From contig NZ_ASHX02000001.1 in the NCBI RefSeq assembly GCF_000478605.2, positions 4,789,001-4,853,000 of the forward strand: a stretch of 64,000 nucleotides of DNA, given 5' to 3'. The translations under genes and the position numbers were made by a program. Each line of letters starts with the position of its first letter. The first letter of the stretch is position 1. Positions 1 to 6,606 of the stretch are shown here, in pieces. A model generated the notes under the pieces. That model had not been told where the DNA came from, did not search any database, and saw nothing but the letters and a program-made list of their open reading frames with translations. Source of the DNA: Streptomyces thermolilacinus SPC6 (GTDB lineage Bacteria; Actinomycetota; Actinomycetes; Streptomycetales; Streptomycetaceae).

Positions 1-1
1 G

Positions 2-823
2 GAGCGTTCGCCGCTCGCCTCCGCCGGGCTGCACGGCGCGCTGATCGTCGCCAGCCTCGTCGCGGTCTTCCCCATCGCGTACATGATCTTCATCTCGCTG
101 CGCGGCCGGGCGGGCTGGACCAGGCCCACCAGCGCCGAGGGCGGCCTGGAGATCAGCAACTACACGTATGTGCTCACCGAGACCGCGTTCCCGCAGTGGT
201 TCGCCAACTCGGTGCTCATCGCCGCCGGCACCACCCTGATCGGCGTCTTCGTCGCGGCCTCCACCGGCTACGCCATCTCCCGGATGCGCTTCCCCGGCCA
301 CAAGTCGCTGATGTGGGTGCTGCTCGTCACGCAGATGTTCCCCGTCGCCGTGCTGATCGTCGCCCTGTACAACATCCTCGGCAGGCTCGGCCTGCTCGAC
401 TCGTACCTCGGCCTGATCCTCACGTACTGCTCCGTGTCGGTGCCGTTCTGCGCGTGGATGATGAAGGGCTACTTCGACACGATCCCGCACGAGATCGACG
501 AGGCCGGCCGCGTGGACGGGCTCACCCCGTTCGGCACCTTCTACCGGCTGATCCTGCCGCTCGCGAAGCCCGGCCTCGCCGTCACCGCCTTCTACTCCTT
601 CCTCACCGCGTGGGGAGAGGTCGCCTTCGCCCGCGCCTTCCTGTCCACGGACTCGATGCTCACCCTCTCGGTCGGCCTCCAGAGCTTCATCGGCCAGCAC
701 AAGGCCGAGTGGGGCTACCTGACGGCCTCCGCGGTGATCATCACCGTGCCGGCGGGCCTCGTGTTCCTCCTGGTCCAGCGCAACCTCGTCGCCGGGCTCA
801 CGGCGGGCGGCACGAAGGGCTGA
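2..823 (+). CDS. malG: Maltose/maltodextrin ABC transporter permease, MalG type (5' end outside the window)
   Basis: Integral membrane permease of a carbohydrate ABC importer, expected to pair with a MalF-like permease and a MalE-like binding protein upstream of the window. The reading frame is open from base 2, so the N-terminus lies outside; about 273 residues are visible. Several hydrophobic segments are evident, and the cytoplasmic EAA loop typical of binding-protein-dependent permeases (DEAGRVDG, then a PLAKPG end) lies near bases 497-580. It ends in GGTKG, as MalG-type permeases often do. No ATPase is encoded nearby; Streptomyces sugar importers commonly share the MsiK ATPase. The alpha-glucosidase and LacI regulator downstream support a maltodextrin substrate. 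Substrate is inferred from context; the permease family is clear. Confidence 0.9.
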   Translation, partial: ERSPLASAGLHGALIVASLVAVFPIAYMIFISLRGRAGWTRPTSAEGGLEISNYTYVLTETAFPQWFANSVLIAAGTTLIGVFVAASTGYAISRMRFPGHKSLMWVLLVTQMFPVAVLIVALYNILGRLGLLDSYLGLILTYCSVSVPFCAWMMKGYFDTIPHEIDEAGRVDGLTPFGTFYRLILPLAKPGLAVTAFYSFLTAWGEVAFARAFLSTDSMLTLSVGLQSFIGQHKAEWGYLTASAVIITVPAGLVFLLVQRNLVAGLTAGGTKG

Positions 824-909
824 GACGGCCCGCCCGAGCGCCCGTACGTCCCCGCACCAGGCGCCCGCGCCCGTACGGCCTTCCGTACCGGCGCACCGCG
901 CCCCAGAAC

Positions 910-959
910 GGCGGTGCCGGTCCGGCCCGACAAGCCCCGTCGCCGGACCCGGCACCGCC
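910..959 (+). other. Intercistronic hairpin between malG and aglA
   Basis: Bases 910-926 and 942-959 are complementary over about 17 pairs with one bulged C and a loop of about 15 nt. It ends 26 nt before the aglA start. No U-run follows, so it may be an RNA-stabilising or attenuating structure rather than a full terminator; comparable hairpins inside maltose operons protect upstream mRNA. Confidence 0.6.
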
Positions 960-985
960 CCCATTCCACTCCACCCAGGGAAGAC

Positions 986-2638
986 ATGACCCAGCACCTC
1001 GCCGCCCCCGCCGCCCCGACCACCGGCACGGACACCGGCTGGTGGAGAGAAGCGGTGATCTACCAGGTCTATCCGCGCAGCTTCGCCGACGGCAACGGCG
1101 ACGGCATGGGCGACCTCCAGGGCATCCGCAGCCGCCTCCCCTACCTGAGGGACCTCGGCGTGGACGCCGTCTGGCTGAGCCCCTTCTACGCGTCGCCGCA
1201 GGCCGACGCCGGGTACGACGTCGCCGACTACCGGGCCATCGACCCGATGTTCGGCACCCTCCTCGACGCCGACGCCCTGGTCCGCGAGGCCCACGAACTG
1301 GGCCTGCGGATCATCGTGGACCTCGTCCCCAACCACTCCTCCGACCAGCACGAGTGGTTCCAGCGCGCCCTGCGCGAGGGCCCCGGCTCCCCGCTGCGCG
1401 AGCGCTACCACTTCCGCCCCGGCAAGGGCGAGAACGGCGAACGGCCGCCCAACGACTGGGAGTCCATCTTCGGCGGCCCCGCCTGGACCCGCGTCGCCGA
1501 CGGCGAGTGGTACCTCCACCTGTTCGCCCCCGAGCAGCCCGACTTCAACTGGGACCACCCCGCCGTACGCGACGAGTTCCGCTCCATCCTGCGGTTCTGG
1601 CTCGACATGGGCGTCGACGGCTTCCGCGTGGACGTCGCCCACGGCCTCGTCAAGGCGCCCGGCCTGCCCGACATCGGCGCCCACGACCAGCTGAAGCTGC
1701 TCGGCAACGACGTCATGCCGTTCTTCGACCAGGAGGGCGTCCACGAGATCTACCGCAGCTGGCGCAAGGTCCTGGAGGAGTACGACGGCGAGCGCGTCCT
1801 CGTCGCCGAGGCGTGGACCCCGACCGTCGAGCGCACCGCCAACTACGTGCGCCCCGACGAGATGCACCAGGCGTTCAACTTCCAGTACCTGGGCACCCAC
1901 TGGGACGCCGCCGAACTCCGCAAGGTCATCGACGCGTCGCTCGCCGCGATGCGGCCCGTCGGCGCCCCCACCACCTGGGTGCTCTCCAACCACGACGTCA
2001 CCCGGCACGCCACCCGCTTCGCCAACCCGCCCGGCCTCGGCACTCAGCTGCGCGAGCCCGGCGACCGCGAGCTGGGCCTGCGCCGCGCCCGCGCCGCGAC
2101 CCTGCTGATGCTGGCCCTGCCCGGCTCCGCGTACGTCTACCAGGGCGAGGAGCTCGGCCTGCCCGACGTCACCGACCTGCCGGACGAGGTGCGCCAGGAC
2201 CCGTCGTTCTTCCGCGCCACCGGCCAGGACGGCTACCGCGACGGCTGCCGCGTGCCGATCCCGTGGACGCGCGAGGGCTCCTCATACGGCTTCGGCTCCG
2301 GCGGCAGCTGGCTCCCGCAGCCCGCCACGTGGGGCGCCCTGTCCGTCGAGGCGCAGACCGGCGTGCCCGGCTCCACCCTGGAGCTGTACCGCGCCGCGCT
2401 GCGCGTCCGCCGCGAGCAGCCCGGCCTCGGCGCGGGCGAGGGCGTGGAGTGGCTGGACGCGCCCGACGGCGTACTGGCGTTCCGCCGGGACGGGTTCGTG
2501 TGCACCGCGAACACGACCGGCGGGCCGGTCCGCATCGACGTGCCCGGCCGGATGCTGCTCTCCAGCGAGCCGGTCCGCACCAGCGTGGACGGCACGACCG
2601 AACTGCCCGCCGACACGACCGTCTGGTGGGCGGTGTGA
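986..2638 (+). CDS. aglA: Alpha-glucosidase, GH13 family (AglA)
   Basis: Cytoplasmic GH13 enzyme of about 550 residues that hydrolyses alpha-1,4-linked maltodextrins to glucose. The N-terminal AVIYQVYPRSFADGNGDG motif is the typical start of an oligo-1,6-/alpha-glucosidase barrel. The catalytic triad is visible: nucleophile D216 (GFRVDVAH), acid/base E275 (VAEAW), and D337 (SNHD). There is no signal peptide. The ATG at 986 has an AGGGAAG ribosome site, so it is preferred to an in-frame upstream start at 914, which would lie inside the intercistronic hairpin. It lies 162 bp after the permease gene and its stop overlaps the start of the LacI gene, so it is most likely in the transport operon. 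Trehalose-6-phosphate hydrolase is a possible alternative, but the maltose context favours aglA. Confidence 0.9.
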   Translation: MTQHLAAPAAPTTGTDTGWWREAVIYQVYPRSFADGNGDGMGDLQGIRSRLPYLRDLGVDAVWLSPFYASPQADAGYDVADYRAIDPMFGTLLDADALVREAHELGLRIIVDLVPNHSSDQHEWFQRALREGPGSPLRERYHFRPGKGENGERPPNDWESIFGGPAWTRVADGEWYLHLFAPEQPDFNWDHPAVRDEFRSILRFWLDMGVDGFRVDVAHGLVKAPGLPDIGAHDQLKLLGNDVMPFFDQEGVHEIYRSWRKVLEEYDGERVLVAEAWTPTVERTANYVRPDEMHQAFNFQYLGTHWDAAELRKVIDASLAAMRPVGAPTTWVLSNHDVTRHATRFANPPGLGTQLREPGDRELGLRRARAATLLMLALPGSAYVYQGEELGLPDVTDLPDEVRQDPSFFRATGQDGYRDGCRVPIPWTREGSSYGFGSGGSWLPQPATWGALSVEAQTGVPGSTLELYRAALRVRREQPGLGAGEGVEWLDAPDGVLAFRRDGFVCTANTTGGPVRIDVPGRMLLSSEPVRTSVDGTTELPADTTVWWAV

Positions 2639-3693
2639 CCGTCCCCCTGACCCGGGGCGCCGGCGACCTGACCGCCGGCGCCCCGCGCCTCTCGGACATC
2701 GCCGCGCAGGCGGGGGTGAGCGAGGCGACCGTCAGCCGGGTCCTGAACGGCAAGGCGGGCGTCGCGCCGAACACCCGCCACCGCGTGCTCGCCGCGCTGG
2801 ACATGCTCGGCTACGAGCGTCCCGTACGGCTGCGGCAGCGCAGCGCGGGCCTCATCGGACTGCTCATCCCGGAGCTGACGAACCCGATCTTCCCGGCGTT
2901 CGCGCAGGTCATCGAGCAGGTCCTGGCCGGGCATGGCTACACGCCCGTGCTGTGCACGCAGATGCCGGGCGGCGCCACGGAGGACGAGCTGGTCGAGCAG
3001 CTGGAGGAACGCGGCGTCACCGGCATCGTGTTCATGTCCGGGCTGCACGCCGACACGACCGCGGACCCGTCCCGGTACGAGCGGCTCACCGCGCGGGGCG
3101 TGCCGTACGTCCTGATCAACGGCTTCAACGAGCGCATCGACGCCCATTTCGTGTCGCCCGACGACCGGGCGGCCGCGCGCATGGCCGTGCGGCACCTGGT
3201 GGAGCTGGGCCACGAGCGCATCGGCCTGGCCATCGGCCCCACCCGGTACGTACCGTCGCGCCGCAAGGCCGAGGGCTTCGTGTCGGCGATGGGCCGGATG
3301 CTGGGCGTGGAGCGGGAGGCGGCGGAGGGGTACGTCCAGTCCACCCTGTTCGGCGTGGAGGGCGGCCACGCGGCGGCGGGCGTCCTGCTCGACCAGGGCT
3401 GCACCGGCATCGTGTGCGGCAGCGACCTGATGGCCCTGGGCGCGATCCGCGCGGTCCGCGCCCGCGGCCTGGACGTGCCGGGCGACGTGTCGGTGGTCGG
3501 CTTCGACGACTCGCCGCTCATCGCCTTCACGGACCCGCCCCTGACGACGGTCCGCCAGCCGGTCCGCGCGATGGCCACGGCGGCGGTGGACGCCCTCCTG
3601 GAGGAGATCGAGGGCAACCCGGTCCAGCGCACCGAGTTCGTCTTCCAGCCGGACCTGGTGGTCCGCGGCTCCACGACGGCACCGCGGGTGTAG
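2635..3693 (+). CDS. malR: LacI-family transcriptional regulator, probable maltose repressor MalR
   Basis: About 352 residues. A LacI-type helix-turn-helix lies at residues 20-39 (LSDIAAQAGVSEATVSRVLN), followed by the hinge (GYERPVRLRQRS) and a periplasmic-binding-protein-like effector domain (IPELTNPIFP, VSVVGFDDSPL, TDPPLTTVRQ). This wording closely matches what I recall of Streptomyces MalR, which represses maltose and amylase genes. The GTG start at 2635 overlaps the aglA stop (GTGA), which implies translational coupling. In S. coelicolor, as I recall, malR lies beside malE as a separate unit; here it is the last gene of the structural operon, giving direct autoregulation. The inverted repeats near the amylase promoter are likely targets. 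It could instead be a second LacI paralogue, with malR itself outside the window. Confidence 0.8.
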   Translation: MTVPLTRGAGDLTAGAPRLSDIAAQAGVSEATVSRVLNGKAGVAPNTRHRVLAALDMLGYERPVRLRQRSAGLIGLLIPELTNPIFPAFAQVIEQVLAGHGYTPVLCTQMPGGATEDELVEQLEERGVTGIVFMSGLHADTTADPSRYERLTARGVPYVLINGFNERIDAHFVSPDDRAAARMAVRHLVELGHERIGLAIGPTRYVPSRRKAEGFVSAMGRMLGVEREAAEGYVQSTLFGVEGGHAAAGVLLDQGCTGIVCGSDLMALGAIRAVRARGLDVPGDVSVVGFDDSPLIAFTDPPLTTVRQPVRAMATAAVDALLEEIEGNPVQRTEFVFQPDLVVRGSTTAPRV

Positions 3694-3849
3694 GGCTGGG
3701 CGCTTATCCATCAAGCGGCCCACCAGCCCCTAGCTCACCTGGGGGCCGGTGGGCTGCGCCCATTCCCACTGCCGCCACGAGCCGATCCGGAACTCAAGGG
3801 CCGTTTGAGCGTGCGGTGCTACTTGGGCCCCTTCGGGATGGGGGGAGCC
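3694..3849. other. Intergenic stretch after malR, nothing firmly identified
   Basis: About 155 bases between the LacI stop and a decayed gene start. On the minus strand a short open frame ends at 3730 with a Trp-rich tail (WRQWEWAQPTGPQVS). It may be the end of another lost gene, but it has no start or partner that I can identify. Confidence 0.3.
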
Positions 3850-4177
3850 ATGGCATTCGAAGACGAGTGGGCGGCCCCGCCAGCGGCCGGGTGAGCGCGC
3901 CGCCCGACGCCCACGCCACCCGGCCCTCCCTCGGCCACGTGGCGGGCAGCCCGCCGCGCAGGACGAAGCTCCCGGTCTCGTAGGCCCGTACGTCCGCCTC
4001 GGCGTGCAGGCCGCCCCGCGGCAACTTCGCCGTCTCGCCCAGGGGGTGGTACCCGGCGCGCCAGGCGGCTCCCGCGGCCGAGCCGTCCCATGCCGCCGCC
4101 ACCCGCCGGGCGCGGTCCGCGAGCGCCTGCTCTCCGTCACCGGCCGCCGGTTCCCCGCCCCCGCCGCACCCCGGCAA
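3794..4177 (-). pseudogene. Truncated lipoprotein remnant, cut at both ends
   Basis: The minus-strand frame contains a stretch (AAWDGSAAGAAWRAGYHPLG; later GSFVLRGGLPATWPREGRV and LTRPLAG) that matches, as I recall, the N-terminal half of a family of Streptomyces lipoproteins of roughly 300 residues. Recognisable sequence covers about 4177-3875; beyond that the frame reads unrelated Arg/Pro-rich codons. Upstream there is a degenerate hydrophobic leader with a lipobox-like LPGC, but an in-frame TAG blocks an earlier start and only a TTG is available. Both the signal peptide and the C-terminal half are therefore damaged or missing. It faces the WXG-like remnant tail to tail. Confidence 0.5.
3850..3894 (+). 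pseudogene. Start of a truncated WXG100/type-VII-associated small protein gene
   Basis: A GGGGGAG ribosome site is followed by an ATG and codons for MAFEDEWA, then the frame runs out of recognisable sequence and stops after 14 residues. MAFEDEW is the opening of a Streptomyces family of helical, WXG100-like proteins of about 100-150 residues, as I recall it. Only the first eight residues remain. The recognisable part ends at about 3873, next to where the convergent lipoprotein remnant is also cut, suggesting one deletion removed the 3' parts of both genes. Confidence 0.5.
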
Positions 4178-4495
4178 GGCGCCGGCCGGCGCCGTCCCGG
4201 CCGGCGGAACGACAGCGCGCGGGCAACTGGTGTGCTATGGCCTCCCGGTGGGTCCGCCCGTACCGCCACTGTGACGTGTGCGGGGCCGGGACGGTTCACC
4301 GGGAGGGGAGTAAGGGTGAGGAGGCCCGGGGCCGGCCCGTGCGGGGCAGGTGCGGGGGCGGGCCCCGGGCCTCCTGGAGGGACCGGGCCGGCCGGACGGG
4401 CGCGTGGGATCACGGCGTGGGCGCCGCGCCGGGGCGTGGTGCTCGGCCGGAACCCCCGGCCGGCCGGACCGGAGTCGTGGTTGAACGTAACACCA

Positions 4496-4523
4496 CTGCA
4501 ATCCTTTGCGAAAGGCCTTGCAG
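4496..4523. promoter_or_regulatory. Distal MalR-type operator candidate upstream of the alpha-amylase
   Basis: CTGCAA (4496-4501) and TTGCAG (4518-4523) form an inverted repeat that encloses a second palindrome, CCTTTGCGAAAGG (4503-4515). CTTGCAG-type elements are associated with Streptomyces amylase and maltose promoters controlled by MalR. It lies about 65 bp upstream of the -35 box. Confidence 0.5.
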
Positions 4524-4585
4524 GAGGCCGGAGCCTGTTGGTTTCCGCCCGATGACCCACATGTGAGCGGAGTGTGTCGCAGGGG

Positions 4586-4614
4586 TTGACCTCGCGCCGG
4601 ACGGCTCGTACGGT
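4586..4614 (+). promoter_or_regulatory. Probable sigma-HrdB-type promoter of the alpha-amylase gene
   Basis: TTGACC (4586-4591) and TACGGT (4609-4614) are separated by 17 bp, a near-consensus vegetative promoter. The predicted start, near 4621, gives a leader of about 115 nt. Confidence 0.65.
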
Positions 4615-4629
4615 CACGTCCGAAAACTG

Positions 4630-4649
4630 TTGCTGCCGTCTTGCAGCAA
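4630..4649. promoter_or_regulatory. Proximal MalR-type operator candidate overlapping the transcription start
   Basis: TTGCTG (4630-4635) and CAGCAA (4644-4649) form an inverted repeat with 8 bp between, immediately after the predicted start point of the amylase promoter. A repressor bound here would block initiation or clearance. The CTTGCAG core recurs in the distal site. Confidence 0.5.
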
Positions 4650-4737
4650 GAAGATTCAACCGGCCTTGCGGGCATGGCGCGTTGCCGTACGAGGCTGCCC
4701 CCCACCGCATCCGCACCTCCCTTCCCCAGGAGGAAAC

Positions 4738-6444
4738 ATGGCCAGAAGAACCGTGGCAGCCGCACTCGCCCTCGTGGCGGGAGCCGCAGTCGGCGTCACG
4801 GCGCCCAGCCAGCCCGCACAGGCGGCCGCGCCCGGCGACAAGGACGTCACCGCCGTGATGTTCGAGTGGAAGTTCGCGTCCGTCGCCAAGGCCTGTACGG
4901 ACACGCTCGGCCCGGCCGGGTACGGCTACGTGCAGGTCTCGCCGCCGCAGGAGCGCATCCAGGGCCCCACGTGGTGGACCGCGTACCAGCCCGTCAGCTA
5001 CCGGATCGCCGGTCCCCTCGGTGACCGCGCCGCCTTCAAGAGCATGATCGACACCTGCCACGCCGCGGGCGTCAAGGTCGTCGCCGACTCCGTCATCAAC
5101 CACATGACCGCGGGCAGCGGCACGGGCACCGGCGGCTCGTCGTACACCAAGTACAACTACCCCGGCATCTACTCCGCCACCGACTTCGACAACTGCACCG
5201 CCGAGGTCACCAACTACCAGGACCGCGGCAACGTCCAGAACTGCGAGCTGGTCGGCCTCGCCGACCTCGACACGGGCGAGGAGTACGTGCGCGGCCGCAT
5301 CGCCGCGTACCTGAACGACCTCCTGTCGCTCGGCGTGGACGGTTTCCGCATCGACGCCGCCAAGCACATGCCCGCCGCCGACCTGGCCGACATCAAGTCC
5401 CGGCTCACCAACCCCAACGCCTACTGGAAGCAGGAGGCCATCCACGGCGCGGGCGAGGCCGTCTCGCCGAGCGAGTACCTCGGCAGCGGCGACGTGCAGG
5501 AGTTCCGCTACGCCCGCGACCTGAAGCGCGTCTTCACCGGTGAGAAGCTCGCGTACCTGAAGAACTTCGGCGAGGCGTGGGGCTACATGCCCTCCGGCCA
5601 GTCCGGGGTCTTCGTCGACAACCACGACACCGAGCGCGTCGGCGACACCCTGAACTACAAGCACGGCGCCAACTACACCCTGGCCAGCGTCTTCATGCTG
5701 GCCTGGCCGTACGGCTCCCCGGACGTCCACTCCGGCTACGAGTGGACCGACAAGGACGCCGGCGCGCCCAACGGCGGCCACGTCAACGCCTGCTACACCG
5801 ACGGCTGGAAGTGCCAGCACGACTGGCGCGAGATCAAGTCCATGGTCGCCTTCCGGAACGTGGCCCGCGGTCAGGGCGTCACGAACTGGTGGGACAACGG
5901 CAACAACGCCATCGCCTTCGGGCGCGGCACCAAGGCGTACGTGGCCATCAACCACGAGACCGGCCCGCTGACCGGGACGTTCCAGACGTCGCTGCCCTCG
6001 GGCACGTACTGCGACGTCCAGAGCAACACGCCCGTCACGGTCGACGGCTCCGGCCGCTTCACCGCCACCCTCGCCTCCAACGCGGCCCTCGCCCTCCACG
6101 TGGGCGCCACGTCCTGCGGCGGAGGCGGCGGCACCACCCCGGCGCCCGTCACCAGCGGCGCGTCGTTCAACGTCACCGCCACCACCAGCCCCGGCCAGAA
6201 CATCTACGTCACCGGCAACCAGTCCGCCCTCGGCAACTGGAACACCGGCAGCGCCCTGAAGCTCGACCCGGCCGCCTACCCCGTGTGGAAGCTCGACGTG
6301 ACCCTGCCCGCGGGTACGACGTTCGAGTACAAGTACGTCCGCAAGGACGCCGCCGGAAACGTCACCTGGGAGAGCGGCGCCAACCGCGTCGCGACCGTCC
6401 CGGCGAGCGGCAGGGTGACGCTCAACGACACCTGGCGCAGCTGA
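4738..6444 (+). CDS. Secreted alpha-amylase with C-terminal starch-binding domain
   Basis: Extracellular GH13 endo-amylase of about 568 residues that cleaves alpha-1,4 bonds in starch. It has a Sec signal peptide (MARRTVAAALALVAG, probable cleavage after AQA near residue 29). The barrel is of the animal/Streptomyces type, with triad D206 (GFRIDAAKH), E233 (KQEAIHG) and D297 (VDNHD). A Gly-rich linker (SCGGGGGTTP) leads to a CBM20 starch-binding domain of about 100 residues (VTGNQSALGNWN, then FEYKYVRKD). The ATG at 4738 follows a perfect AGGAGGAAAC ribosome site and directly precedes the signal peptide. It has its own promoter with operator-like repeats and lies 162 bp before the pullulanase gene. 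Length and domain order match known Streptomyces amylases. Confidence 0.95.
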   Translation: MARRTVAAALALVAGAAVGVTAPSQPAQAAAPGDKDVTAVMFEWKFASVAKACTDTLGPAGYGYVQVSPPQERIQGPTWWTAYQPVSYRIAGPLGDRAAFKSMIDTCHAAGVKVVADSVINHMTAGSGTGTGGSSYTKYNYPGIYSATDFDNCTAEVTNYQDRGNVQNCELVGLADLDTGEEYVRGRIAAYLNDLLSLGVDGFRIDAAKHMPAADLADIKSRLTNPNAYWKQEAIHGAGEAVSPSEYLGSGDVQEFRYARDLKRVFTGEKLAYLKNFGEAWGYMPSGQSGVFVDNHDTERVGDTLNYKHGANYTLASVFMLAWPYGSPDVHSGYEWTDKDAGAPNGGHVNACYTDGWKCQHDWREIKSMVAFRNVARGQGVTNWWDNGNNAIAFGRGTKAYVAINHETGPLTGTFQTSLPSGTYCDVQSNTPVTVDGSGRFTATLASNAALALHVGATSCGGGGGTTPAPVTSGASFNVTATTSPGQNIYVTGNQSALGNWNTGSALKLDPAAYPVWKLDVTLPAGTTFEYKYVRKDAAGNVTWESGANRVATVPASGRVTLNDTWRS

Positions 6445-6460
6445 CCCGGACCCCGCCCGA

Positions 6461-6486
6461 GCCCCGCACCCCACCCGGTGCGGGGC
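6461..6486 (+). terminator. Hairpin after the alpha-amylase gene
   Basis: GCCCCGCACC (6461-6470) pairs perfectly with GGTGCGGGGC (6477-6486) across a 6-nt loop, 16 nt after the amylase stop. It has the GC-rich, U-poor form usual for Streptomyces terminators. Confidence 0.6.
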
Positions 6487-6543
6487 CCCCACACCGGGCG
6501 GGTGCGCCACCGCACGCGCGAGCCACCCAGCACGCACCACCGA

Positions 6544-6570
6544 GCCCCGCACCCGGCCCGGGTGCGGGGC
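6544..6570 (+). other. Second copy of the same hairpin, upstream of the pullulanase gene
   Basis: GCCCCGCACCC (6544-6554) pairs with GGGTGCGGGGC (6560-6570). It repeats the stem of the hairpin at 6461-6486 and ends 36 nt before the pullulanase start, so it could be a second terminator or a leader structure. Confidence 0.5.
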
Positions 6571-6606
6571 CTCCTCTCGTACGACCCTCACCGAGGAGAA
6601 CCCGCC

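Noticed and set aside
196..2634. Upstream extension of the LacI gene frame to base 196
   Set aside because: The sequence before the GTG at 2635 is an out-of-frame read of malG and aglA.
3730..3793. Minus-strand frame ending in a Trp-rich tail, considered as the end of a transposase
   Set aside because: No catalytic residues, inverted repeats or target duplication nearby; kept only as an unassigned stretch.
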